In this document: positions 21,756 to 32,805 of the stretch, in pieces | Layout of the letters: each line of letters begins with the position of its first letter | Position numbering within the stretch: position 1 is the first letter of the stretch | Assembly: GCA_943735955.1 (NCBI GenBank) | Contig: OX030967.1 | Coordinates: 1,107,181-1,171,180, forward strand | Origin: Piscicola geometra | Lineage: Eukaryota; Annelida; Clitellata; Hirudinida; Piscicolidae | Direction of reading: 5' to 3' | DNA length: 64,000 bases | Notes under the pieces: model-generated | Told to the model about the DNA's origin: nothing | The model's input: only the letters and a program-made list of their open reading frames with translations | Database searches by the model: none | Program-made: the position numbers and the translations under genes

Positions 21756-21972
21756 GGTAAGCGTCAACCTTTAGCTTTTTTCTCGCGAAAATTTCATCCA
21801 GCCCAGACGAGGTATAGCACTTTTGGCCGAGAGTTGCTTGCAATCTATCAAGCCATCAAGCACTTTCAACACTTCCTTGAAGGTCGTCAGTTTACCATCT
21901 TCACTGATCATAAGCCACTCACCTTTGCTCTCAGGACCAACACATGTCGCCACTGGTTTAGCTTAGAAACGG
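21756..21972 (+). mobile_element. Ty3/gypsy retrotransposon RNase H fragment
   Basis: Seventy-two open codons containing RQPLAFFSRKFHPAQTRYST, FGRELLAIYQAIKHFQHFLE and FTIFTDHKPLTFAL. These are the end of reverse transcriptase and the start of RNase H (the TDHKPL motif) of chromovirus/gypsy-type retrotransposons. No LTRs or flanking polyprotein are recognisable. It is an isolated fossil. Confidence 0.88.
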
Positions 21973-22378
21973 TACTCATTACTTGAGATTAATGAGATTA
22001 ACGATTGACACAGAAAAGTTTCCAATGTTTAAATAGCAGTATGGTAATAATTTGGTTAGCAGCTGCCATTTTGGCAGCCTCTTTAACCGTTTAATGATTT
22101 TGTTAAATAGTTTGTCTTCTTATCTAATAATTTAGTTTTTTTGAACTTCAAATAATAATAATTATTATAATTTATATCATTTCTTGTTTTCTGGTTTTAA
22201 ACCTATCTTGCTTTCGGAATTAAAATCTTCAACCAATGAGCACCAATGCACAGCTTGCAAGCACCCACTGGCTACCTACTTCACAAGGCAAATGAGCTCT
22301 GAAGATGAAGGACAGACTATCAGAACGAATCTTCTACACATGACTGTTTATGTCTATTATCTATTGGAAACTTGTCTA

Positions 22379-22927
22379 GCTCAATGTCTTTAAAATTGAA
22401 TCCACTAAAATTTGAACCTATAGTTTTTGATAAAAATTGTAAACTAATTAATGATCCATGCTATTTTTCTTCTCATACTATTGTTCAATCTAATCATAGT
22501 CGTAGCTTAGGATTTATTTTTGACTCAAAACTAACCTTATCAAACCAAATTCTATTTGTTACTAAATCTTGCTATTTTCATCTCAGACGTATTAGACCTT
22601 ACTTAGATGACCCTTCTTTAAAGATGTTAGTTTCTGCATTTTTTCTATCTCGAATTGACTATTGTAATTCACTCTATTATAATTCACTTGAAAGTACTTT
22701 AAAACCATTTTAATTATGCATCTAGAATCGATAGCCATACTCCTATTTTTCATCACATTATGCAGGTCCATATATTTGGAACTCATTACCTCCTTATTTA
22801 ACTACTTCTAAATCATTATTTACTTTTTGTACGGATCTGAAGACATATCTGTTTAACAAATTTATTTACGAGCGCTTTTGAATTTTGGAAAAGATCGCTA
22901 TAGAAAGTGATTTGATTGATTGATTGA
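22379..22927 (+). mobile_element. CR1/L2-like LINE 3' end, copy 2 (internally deleted)
   Basis: Nearly the same as 4640-5140: [45 protein letters not shown], then the jump to [20 protein letters not shown] and [13 protein letters not shown], ending in GATTGATTGATTGA. Copy 2 extends about 60 bp further 5' than copy 1. 21975-22379 before it is AT-rich with no recognised feature. Confidence 0.9.
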
Positions 22928-22929
22928 AA

Positions 22930-23368
22930 ACGGTAGTGCTAATAGACAACATGAAATAGTTTAAATTTATAAAATATTTTCCCACATATTACTAGTGAAA
23001 CATTTTGCGGATGACTTTTATTCATTCTACTAAAATGGAGCCATATTTTGAAACAAATTATTACAAAAATCTTTTGTTCTTATTGAATTTTTCAATTCTT
23101 CCAATAGTAAAGATTCTTGAAAAATGTTTAAAATTTTCATAATTAAAGCTTGACGAACATCAGAAATCTTCTATGATAAACTTTCTTCAATTGAAGTCAC
23201 AGAAGTTTCAAGCATTAACTGTTAATGATTAACAAATCTTTAACATTAAAATTTGACTATTTGTATCTGAAAATTATAAATTAGTCAAGACTTGAGTTTC
23301 CAAATTCGAATAATCTACAAGATGATTATATCAAATTTCCATGGAAATATAACGATGTTGGTACATTT
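22930..23368. repeat. AT-rich region with dispersed repeat matching the window end
   Basis: 23262-23362 (TATCTGAAAATTATAAATTA, then GTCAAGACTTGAG...GATGTTGGTACA) matches 63074-63097 joined to 63913-64000. It is therefore the empty-site paralogue of the foldback insertion at 63098. No gene is seen in 22930-23260. Confidence 0.8.
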
Positions 23369-24787
23369 TTACAACTTTAGGGACTTAAAACCCACGCAGA
23401 TCTTTTGACCTCTATAATGATTATTTATAAAACAACAACTTTGAAATCTAGTGCTGGTGGTTTTAGTAGTGTAAGGATTGGTTGCCATGGTTAATTGGAA
23501 AACGAAAAGAACGCTTAAGGTAGATGATCTTAGACCAGATTTAAGGGTTTGTTTAATTAGATTTTTAAGATAAATTAAAGCATTACAGTTATGAATTTTA
23601 AACCTATTTAGGCATATTTTAAAAGTCACTCTAGATCTCAAAGGTAACGAATGTAACAAACGAAAATAAAGAAAAATGTGAGAAAACTTAGGAGCACGAG
23701 CAACAAGACGAGCAGCACAATTGAGGAATTTATTTAGAGGAGCTAAAGTAGTATTAGGAAGACCATAGTAAAAAGAGTTGCAATAATCAATCTTGGAGAG
23801 AACTAGAGAAGATACAAGAAGCTGCAAAGAAGGATCATCGAGAAAAGGAAGAAGCTGTTTAATACGAAGAATGTGGAACTAACAAGATTTGGAGACAGAT
23901 AAAATTTGAGGAGCTAAAGACAAGTTAGAATCGAAAATAAAACCAAGGCTACGAATGGAAGATGAAGGGTTTAGAGATAATGAGGAAAAGGGAGGCAAAA
24001 TTAAAGAAGGAAGGGATAGTAAAGACTTTGATTTCTTATTGAAATTTATGAGTTCAAGTTTTTCCGGATTAAGTTTGAGAAACATAGATGAAGCCTAAGA
24101 GATTATAGATTGAAGACAGATTATTAAAAGTAAGGTCAAGAGAAGAGTCAGTGAAAGATGTATAGGAGTCGCCAGCATAAATTTAACTGTTTAAGGAAGA
24201 TGAAAAAATCATATTAGGTAGTACCGAGGTGTAAAGAATAAAAAGTAAAGGACCAAGGATTGAGCCCTGTGGAACACTTTAAGATAAAGAAACAGATGAA
24301 GAACGAGAAGATTCAATTGATACATAGGAAGTTCACTCAGAAAGGTAGGATTTAAGCCTGATAAGGGAAGATCCAGAAATATTAAAAGAAGAATCTAAAA
24401 CATTTAATAAAAGAGTATGATCGACAGTATCAAAAGCAGATGAAAAGTCGAGGCATAAAAGAAGAGTTGGTGCATTAGAATCAGATGTTAAAATAAAGTC
24501 ATTATAGAGTTTAAGTAAAGCAGTTTCAGTGGAGTGGCCAATTCTAAAACCAGATTGAGAGGAAGGAAGAAGTGAGTGTTTTTCTAGATAGAAGATTAAT
24601 TGTTGAGAAGTAACTTTTTCAAGGACCATAGAAAGAAAGGAAAGGTTAGATACAGGTCTATAACTGGATAATGATGCAGGATAATGAGAAGGCTTCTTAA
24701 TTGTAGGAATAATAAATGATGATTTGAGGATTGAAGGAAATTTAGATGTAGACAAAGATAATTTAACCAAATCCAAGACAATAGGAT

Positions 24788-25899
24788 TAGCAACCCCAAT
24801 CGATTTTTAAAACATGTTCATTTTTTGAAAATTGAAACGCTCAAATTGTAGATTTTGATTTACTGATTTTAAATACGTTAACCAAATTTTAATTTGTTTG
24901 TTTAAAAAAAAGTTATACCTATTTTAAAATTTAAAAAGAACACATTTTTTGTACAGTTTTTACGTCATAATCTATAAGCAATTCACGGCCCCCTCACAAA
25001 ACAGAAATATTGTTTTTTTGTCATAACTTTTGTTTTTTTCTTCCTATACTGTTGAAAATCACTAGTTTAATTTAATTTGATACAAGGAATCAGAATTAAA
25101 AGTTAAAAGATTTATATCCTCCAAAATGACCAAGTTATTAACATTTTAAAAGCTTCACTTATGGAAGTAGTTTATTCTTATTAATTATTATATACTTTTT
25201 TTAAATTGAAACGCTCAAATTGTAGATTTTGATTTACTGATTTTAAATACGTTAACCAAATTTTAATTTGTTCGTTTAAAAAAAAGTTATACGTAATTTA
25301 ACATAATAACTTAACAATTTTGTGTTAAGTCGAAAGCATGTACACTTTAAAATCTATTTCGTATACTTAAAAAATATTTTTTCAAAACTTTTTTTACAGA
25401 ATTTTATTGAGTATAACCTATACTTTTTCAATAACTTTCTTAAGTAAAAACTATCTTTTTTGATTCCCGAATTACTAAATTTAAAGCTTTGCCTCGAGTT
25501 TTCTGGCTTCTCACTTAATATTTATTCAACTTAAGAAAAATATAATGGTAGATTATTTAAAGACGAATCTAATTATGTATAATTCAATATTATACGTAAT
25601 TTTTTGGTTAGCGAAATAAGAAATGAATAAGTAGGTATAAAAAGTAGCAGTCCCTAAATTATAGCTTTTTACTGTTACGCTAGATTCAAGGGATATTGAT
25701 TAAAATCCTTTTATTTGAAAGCTTACATAATATATAATTTATTTATAAAACACTCATTTAAAAGATAATGAAATTGTCTTTCATGCACTTGCTTTTTTTA
25801 TTTCGATAGAATTACGCATAACTTAAATTTGAAGACTTTTCTATAATTTTACTGTGAAACGTCACTTTTGCTCATTAGCATAAGTCGATTGGGGTTGCT
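24788..25899. mobile_element. Non-autonomous hAT-type element inserted in a LINE (1112 bp)
   Basis: Ends TAGCAACCCCAATCGA and TCGATTGGGGTTGCT are exact inverted repeats. The 8-bp flank AATAGGAT occurs at 24780-24787 and 25900-25907. A segment of about 90 bp (AAACGCTCAAATTGTAGATT onward) is directly repeated at 24833 and 25208. No transposase is seen. Removing the element plus one flank restores the host LINE frame across the site. Confidence 0.9.
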
Positions 25900-26429
25900 A
25901 ATAGGATACAATAAAAAAGAGAGTTCTTTGAAAAGGGTTGTAGGAATAAGATCTAGAGAACAAGAAGTGGGAGACATAGAATTAATTATATTTGTAAAAT
26001 GGTCCAATGTGATAGGATGACAAGGATTCAGAAGTAAACTTAGATGGTGTAGGCCTATTATTAGACAAAGATCTAATATTAGATATTTTATTATTATAGT
26101 TAGAAATTCAAGATAGTCATCAGGAGAAAAAGATGGAAGAGGAGAGTTTTTATGTAAAAGTCTAGATAAAGAAGACCACCTATTTTTAGAATTGGAGGAA
26201 GAGATAATGAAAATTCTTAAAAACGAAGAGTGTTTATTAAAAAGGAGAGTTCGATAAGATGAGAAACAATTTTGCCATTTATTCAAAGAGGATACAGAGA
26301 GAGTAAATCGATAAATTCGTTCATACTTGCGAACTAGTCATTTATAAGTCATGCACTCACAATCATACCATGGGGATTTTTTAGAGGATAGACGATACCG
26401 GAAAGTTTTGAATGGAGCAAAAATATCTA

Positions 26430-26651
26430 AAAGAGATACAATACAATACAATACAACGACGAATATTATTAACGTGGCGTAAACCCGGACGGGCTTCAAG
26501 ACCACTTGGTTATGGAAAATTTGATAATAATATTAATGATAGATGAATAAATGGAAAGTATAGGAGAAGTAAGGTATTGAAATTTAACAATGAGATCATT
26601 TATATATATATACATACATATACATAAACACATATATACATATATATACAC

Positions 26652-26683
<32 letters not shown>

Positions 26684-27545
26684 TTATTTATTTATTTTTT
26701 TATTTTTTTAAATAGAAAAAAATAATTTTTTAATGATTGAAACTTAAATGATAATAACAATAAATTTAAGAAAAAAAAGTAAATATCTATATTATATTAT
26801 TTATTATTATTGTTATTTATTTTACAATTATTATTGACCATTTGTATAAATATAAAAAAAGAATGAAATTGGGAAGCAAGAATTTGATTAATGAAAAATG
26901 AGCAGTAAATTTGTAAGTTATTGTGATCGGTCGAACAAGTACGTTTTCAGGGAACGGCTAAATGTCGCGGTCGAGCTCGGGGATTTGAGTCTATTGGGAA
27001 GACTATTCCAAAGAGTCGGCGCTGCAACAAAAAAGCTTCTTGCACCTGCATACTTGAGTTTGTAGCTCTGTGGAACTACATCTCTTGACCTAGCAGACCT
27101 GAGTCTTTCCCTCTGGGGAAGACTTGCTCTCATGACAATGCTACTCGACAAATAATCTGGGCACTCATTAGACAGACACTTGTGCATTAACAAGATGTTT
27201 TTGTATTCAATTCTATTTTCAACACGAAGCCAGTGAAGCTCCTTGAGAACAGGGCTGATGTGATCATACTTTCTAGCACCTGTTATGAGCCTAGCTGTGG
27301 TGTTGATTATAGACTGAATTTTCTGCAGCTGCTTCATTGGCAACCCAGTAAGAATGATATTGCCATAGTCAATTCGACTGAGAACCAAAGCAGAAGCCAA
27401 TGTTCTCAGTGAATCCTTGGTCAATAACCATCTTATGGATCGTATTTGGCGTAAAGAAGCAAAGCAGGTTTGAGTCATCTTGTTGATGTGTGTCGTCATG
27501 GTGAGATCTTTGTCGAAATAGACTCCTAGGTTTCTGATAGAGATG
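26430..27545 (-). mobile_element. LINE 3' end (second CR1/L2-like family) nested in a LINE
   Basis: The 193-codon open frame 26918-27499 contains CFASLRQIRSIRWLLTKDSL, LASALVLSRIDYGN, ARLITGARKYDHISPVLKEL, HWLRVENRIEYK and APTLWNSLPNRL, the region after reverse transcriptase. An AT-rich 3' UTR with a (TA/CATA)n tract at 26597-26680 follows, then GTTTACGCCACGTTAATAAT and a (TTGTA)n tail at 26432-26457. It is 5'-truncated. The intact frame suggests a younger insertion than the host LINE. Confidence 0.88.
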
Positions 27546-28114
27546 ATAGAATAAGATTGAAATTATCCATAAAACACCAGTAAAAGATTTAGAAGCAAAG
27601 TCAGAAGAAAGAAAGCATTTAGTAAAATTTATTTTATCAAAATTAAACCAAGAGCGCTTAACAATAGAAGAGGGGAAGTTAGAAAAAAGCTGTGCATGAG
27701 ATAGTTTAAAAGATATAAAGTAGTGGTCAGTAAAGTGGAGTGGAATAGATTTTAAATCATTAATTTTGCTATAATTAGAAGAAATTAAAAAGTCAAGAGT
27801 ATTATCAAATGCATGAGTAGGAAAATTACAGTTTTTAGATAAATTAAAAAAAGAAAGAATTTCAAGAAACTTTCAAGCAACATAGAAATCAGAAGGCTTA
27901 TTAGTAGAGATATTAAAGTCTCCAAGAATAAAAAATGGACAAGATAAAGAATAAAGGAGTTCAGAGAGATTATGAAAATCCCCTAAAAATTGAAGTAAGG
28001 GACTAATAGGAGATCTATAGATAGCAACTAAGTTATATTTGAAAGAGGAAAGTTTTACAGTAGTATAAAAACATTCAAAGGATGAAAAGTGAACAGAAGA
28101 GTCAACAGAGATGG

Positions 28115-28286
28115 TAAACGGATATAAGGTCTTCCGGATAAAAAGTCTTCGGATAAAAAGTCTTCGGATAAAAAGTCTTCGGATAAAAAGTCTTCGGATA
28201 AAAAGTCTTCGGATAAAATGTCTTCCGGATAAAAAGTCTTCCGGATAAAAAGTCTACCGGATAAAAAGTCTTCGGGATAAAAAGTT
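28115..28286. repeat. GGATAAAAAGTCTTCC tandem repeat (foldback-element tip)
   Basis: Starts GGTAAACGGATATAAGGTCT, followed by about nine units of GGATAAAAAGTCTTC (15-17 bp). It matches the left arm of the foldback element at 63098. Only one arm is present here, at the 5' edge of the LINE endonuclease region. Confidence 0.88.
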
Positions 28287-28686
28287 ATCATCATCATCCC
28301 CACCACAATCATCATAACCACCAAAATGAACATTGAAGTATTTAATGCAATATTTTTTATTATTTATTTCGTTATCACTTAAAAGCAGTTTTAAAAATCC
28401 CTTAACATGCGCATTTTGCCCTGCCTACATTGATTTGACTTTAATTCATTTTCACATTTTTATTATTTTAAATCTTATTAGCTTTTATTCTCGTGTAAAT
28501 ATATTTTTTTGAAAATAATTTTTTTTAAACGATTATTTTCTTTTTTAAATAGTATAAATAAAATACTATGGCGAAAGATTCCGTGCTGACAGGTTGTCAA
28601 TGAGGACTTTTTAATCGGCAAGACGTCGTCGCCGAAATCGTGCCGTCTTACTATCGCAACGATTACGGCCGACACGCAGCCAACTA

Positions 28687-31327
28687 GGGGCCATCCATAA
28701 AAGACGTCCAAACAAAAGGGGGGAGGGGGGGTTTAGGACAAAGTGGATATCCACATCGTAGTGTATTTTGAGTGCAGTATTTTTTGCATACATTTACTGC
28801 AAAATACAACCTAAACAATCATTCAGAAACATGTTATATTTAGAAACGATAGGTTCAATAATAATTACTATGCTTGAATATTATTTTTAAAATATGTTGT
28901 TACAGTTTGATTTGCCAAATACAATAAAATCTCAAATAACAATTCTTAAAGTTTTTCCAAAAAACCTTGAATGACTTTATTTTGTGTCGGGGTTAAAAAA
29001 ATGACTGAAATATTTGAATTTAAGTTAATTTGTTAAAAATTTAGATATAGGATAAAAAATTATTTTGCGAAAAAATGTGAGAATGTATTTAAATTTTAAA
29101 ATGCAATCTTAACATTTTATTAGTCATGAAGCAGGCGAAATGGCTGCAGCTATTGGTAGTAGTAGTAGTGGTAGGGGGAAGGCGTACACAATCGATCATT
29201 GCGTCTTTTATCGAAGGCATTTATATTTTTTCAATATATGGACGACAATATAGGTGACTTCATTATATATCGTAATTTTGACAAAATATTTTGGCGGATA
29301 AAAAAATTAGGGGTATTTATCAATTTCAAGGGCTAAAAAGTAAATATTTTACATTATCTAACAAACCAAGCTGTGCATAAAGAAAGCAACATTGAAAAGT
29401 CATATTTTGCATTATTGATATATTATTCTATATTTTATCGTGTGTATCTATTATATTTCTTGTTAAAAAATAATCTTGAAAGTTATAGCCATTATACCAA
29501 TCATTGGCATAGGCGCACACAATCGATCATCGTATGTTCGTACTCAGTGGATCATTGATAGCTTTCTTATCAAATAATTTTTTTAAATTATATCAAAACT
29601 ATTTTTTCAAGCTTTTTAATTAATATTTGTTTAATATCGTTTTTGAATAGTTCTCGTAGTTGGTTTTTACAAGTTTCTGGTTAATCTTTTGAGTTATATC
29701 ATTCATTTTCATTCATTTAAAATGGGTAGAAAAGTAGCTGTTGAAAGAAAGAAAGGGAAAGCCTTATCAGAATCTATGAAACAGGCTGTCGCAACTGTTC
29801 TGAACAATATAAACACAATTAGAGGAGCATCTAAACTTCATAATATACCATATGCTACTTTTTATTCTTATGTAAAAAAAGCCAAAGATGTTGGGTTGGA
29901 AAACATGGAGTTTGAGGCCAACTACAGTGATAGAAAGATTTTCTCTGTTGATCAAGAGACTTTAATCCGTAATTATTTAGTAAAAGCTAGTGAATATCAT
30001 TATGGATTATCAAGAAAAGAGGCCAGAAAGTTAGCTTTTGAGTTTGCTGTACAAAACCATGTAAAACATCCACCATCTTGGGATGCAAACGAAACTGCAG
30101 AAAAAGACTGGTATATCCAATTCATGCAGGGACACACAGATTTATCTCTAAGTAAACCGGAAGGGACCAGCTTCTCCAGAGCGACAAGTTTCAACCAACA
30201 TAATGTCCTACAGTTTTATAATAACTTAGATTCTGTTTATAAACCCTACAACTTTGAACCCCAAAACATATACAACTGTGATGTACGATAGTACAAAAAA
30301 CAACAAATGTAAAAGTGATAGCGGCCAAAGCGAATCGTCAGGTTGGGCGGGTTATGTCAGCAGAAAGAGGACAGATTGTTACAGTGTGCTGCACGACCAA
30401 TGTCGTTGGAAACACTGTTCCACCTTTTATGGTCTTCCCCAAAGTCCACTTCAAAGACAGAATAATCAAGGCACCCCACCGGGAACAAGCGGAGCCGCTA
30501 ACCCTTGTGGCTGGATGACAGCTGAAGTGTTTATGAAATTTAGGAAACATTTGTTGAACTAAAACTTGAAACATTAAAAAAACTTTCATTTATCAGTCAT
30601 TGAAAAATATTTGTTGAACTATAACTTGAAACATCTATATTTTTTCATTCATAACATGAGACTAAATGTTGAAAAACTTGTGTCTACATGAGAAAGTTTC
30701 CTAGAAAAGGTTGAATGTTAAAAGTTTTCTAAATCAGTATTCAATTGCAATAATTTATTTGAGTATTTAATTTTCTAATAATACTTAATTTGATTCTTGA
30801 AAAACTTAAAATTGTGGCACTTGTGGTAATGATCGACTGGGGTACGTCCATGTGATCGACTGTGATATATAAGATCATCCACGGCAATACTCCTGCTAGT
30901 GAACATATGGCAGAAGAATCAGAAGAAGAGGCTGCCACTCAATTAGTAATTGAAGATTCAAAAACAGATGTTTCAATTATACGAAACATGTTTGAATGGC
31001 TGCAGTAGGATTCTTCTGTTGATTCAACGATGGTGGATAATTTGTTTATTACATTTTTATTTCACTGATTTACTAACATGATTTTGAACAGTTATTATTT
31101 CATTAAGAATTTTTCCTTAAAATAATTGGAATTTCTAAATAAATATTTGTGAATACATGCTCTTTATATTGTTGTAAATTTTACCAAAATATTCATTTAT
31201 TCAAGTTCGGTTTATTATATGTTTTGGACGTTCAAAACTAGGTGGGAGGGTTAAGTCAAAAGTGGACAAAGGGGGGTGGGGTGAAAAAAAGCAAAAAAAT
31301 TGTGGACGTCTTTTGTGGATGGCCCCC
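28687..31327 (+). mobile_element. pogo/Tigger-like (Tc1/mariner superfamily) transposon, inactive
   Basis: The ends GGGGCCATCCATAAAAGACG and CGTCTTTTGTGGATGGCCCC are inverted repeats flanked by TA (28685-28686, 31328-31329). The interior carries a transposase relic at 29689-30562. Its 2.64 kb length and TA duplication fit a pogo-type element. Right-side G-rich subterminal sequence (GGGGGGTGGGGTG) mirrors the left (GGGGGGAGGGGGGG). Confidence 0.9.
29689..30562 (+). pseudogene. pogo/Tigger-like transposase (frameshifted)
   Basis: The first frame encodes a basic start (MGRKVAVERKKGKALSESMK) and INTIRGASKLHNIPYATFYS, a psq-type helix-turn-helix. FAVQNHVKHPPSWD and KDWYIQFMQGHTDLSLSKPE follow, then NQHNVLQFYNNLDSVYKPYN before NIYNCDVR, where relatives have N.DET. 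After a stop and frameshift, VGRVMSAERGQIVTVCCTTN and GNTVPPFMVFPKVHFKDRII continue, then GAANPCGWMTAEVFMKFRKH in another frame. The first Asp of the DDE triad region is degraded (CDVR for DET) and the C-terminus is missing. Confidence 0.88.
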
Positions 31328-31639
31328 TAGCATTTCTTTCATCGGCCTGGCGTCGGCACGGGCATTTTGCCGATGTCGTGTCGCATCGTTTTCATGGTAT
31401 TACGACGTAGACCCGGTTGAGGCCCGATGTCGTTGTGCTGTGTTGATGGTGTCCAAACAATCTATTTTACGGTAAGCATTATGCAATTTTACCAAGTTGA
31501 AAATCTAAAAGAATTATTTGAAAGAGGGATGCTGGTATAAAACCTAAATAGACCTTATCCAAAATAGACCTTGAATGAAATCGTTCTTGTAAAATGTTCT
31601 TTGAACCTAATAGATTTTAATACATAGCTCTTAAAAAAT

Positions 31640-32410
31640 TTATATTTTTATTTAGGGCTCTCAAGATCTTTAACGGGAAAAAAATACTTCAAATTTATAT
31701 TTTTAACAAAAGCTATTTTGTCTTTTTTGTTCTTAGTCAAATGTGTCCTTAGTTTAATTTTTATTGTCAGAATTTTGGGCGATTTGAGTCTGTCAAGGAA
31801 TAGCCGCAGCAAACCAAAATGGTCCCAGTGAACTAGAGGAACTGCAACAGACAAAATGAAATCTGCCACAAAAACAGTTTCAGTGTTGACAAGGACTTCT
31901 CCTTCACTTCCTGTCGTAGCTTCAACACCAGTGCAAGAAGATTAAGAAAAATGATGATGATGTTTTGTGGGTATGAAAATGATCTAGTGATGAATAGGCT
32001 TTAGTAAAAATTATGGTACTTTGGTGATGATAAAGATGCTGTATTGGTAAAGACAATGATTCTGTGGCAGTGATAATCGTGGTGATGTGGGTGAAGTTCA
32101 ATTATTAGGGTTGATTGTTTTTTTTATATTTAAATTGATATCTATACAATGTATATTATCTATTATACATTAAGGTAGGCGATCTGCTGCAAATCTTGGA
32201 GGAGTCCTACCCTAGAATGGGCGGCGATCCTGGAGGGGTTCTGGGGTGACTACCATTAAGATGGACCCTTCACTACTGAAAAGTAGGGAAGTCCGGACCC
32301 CAAGATCACCGCCCATGTTATACATATATTAGAGGGGGTCTAAAAACCTGTTCCATTTGAATTAGAGAAAAAGTGCTATAAAAATAGTTTTGATTGATTG
32401 ATTAGCCCAG
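31640..32410 (+). mobile_element. Family X long SINE, interrupted copy
   Basis: Contains CTGTCAAGGAATAGCCGCAG, the GATGATGATG/GTGATG middle and AGTGCTATAAAAATAGTTTT followed by the tail GATTGATTGATTA. The tail and GCGCTATA-like motif match the 3' end of the LINE at 22379. It is interrupted by the MITE 32171-32317. Confidence 0.82.
32171..32317. mobile_element. 147-bp hAT-type MITE with perfect target duplication
   Basis: Same family and same length as 21223-21369 but inverted. Flanked by TTATACAT at 32163-32170 and 32318-32325 (8/8). Interior shows GGGCGGCGATCCTGGAGGGG. Non-coding. Confidence 0.92.
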
Positions 32411-32448
32411 AAATGCTTCGGTAAAACAGTTTGAGTATAACTTATAAC

Positions 32449-32601
32449 CTAGATGTATTTTTTAAAACATAATAATAATTATAATTATTTTATTTTATTA
32501 AAAAGAAAATAACATGTTTTATCTTGTATAAAGACATTTTATTTTCTTCTCAATAAAATAAATAATTATAATAATTATTATGTTTTAAAAAATACATCTA
32601 G
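32449..32601. mobile_element. Hairpin MITE (153 bp)
   Basis: CTAGATGTATTTTTTAAAAC at the left is exactly inverted at the right (GTTTTAAAAAATACATCTAG). Pairing continues through about 60 bp of AT-rich arm. The single transcript or strand would fold into one long hairpin. No coding capacity. Confidence 0.9.
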
Positions 32602-32805
32602 ATAATTTTAAAATGGCTTTCAAGCGTGTTATCACTTCTTTATTCATGCATTGTCTTGAAGATAACAGTCGTAAAGATAAGATAATGATTTTTTAATATT
32701 ATTTATTATAAACTAGTGTCCAAGTTAATTTTATACTCAGTTAATTGTAACTAAAAACTTGTTTGCCGATATGAAGTCTTGAAGAGAGTGACATTCTCAA
32801 CTTTA

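Larger units (their letters stand above)
23369..28112 (-). mobile_element. CR1/L2-like LINE, long but broken copy
   Basis: Minus-strand order from 28112: endonuclease part (FFILGDFNISTNKPSD, FPTHAFDNTLDFLIS) to 27545; inserted LINE 3' end to about 26430; linker (SPWYDCECMTYK, NKWQNCFSSYRTLLF); inserted hAT-type element 24788-25899; reverse transcriptase (SSYRPVSNLSFLSMVLEKV, SGFRIGHSTETALLKL, CLDFSSAFDTVDHTLL); then RSLGFIFDSN, SKIDYCNSFYYGLP and NCAARLVARAPKFSHI. Frameshifts and stops make it inactive. It is a useful host for dating the nested insertions. Confidence 0.9.
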
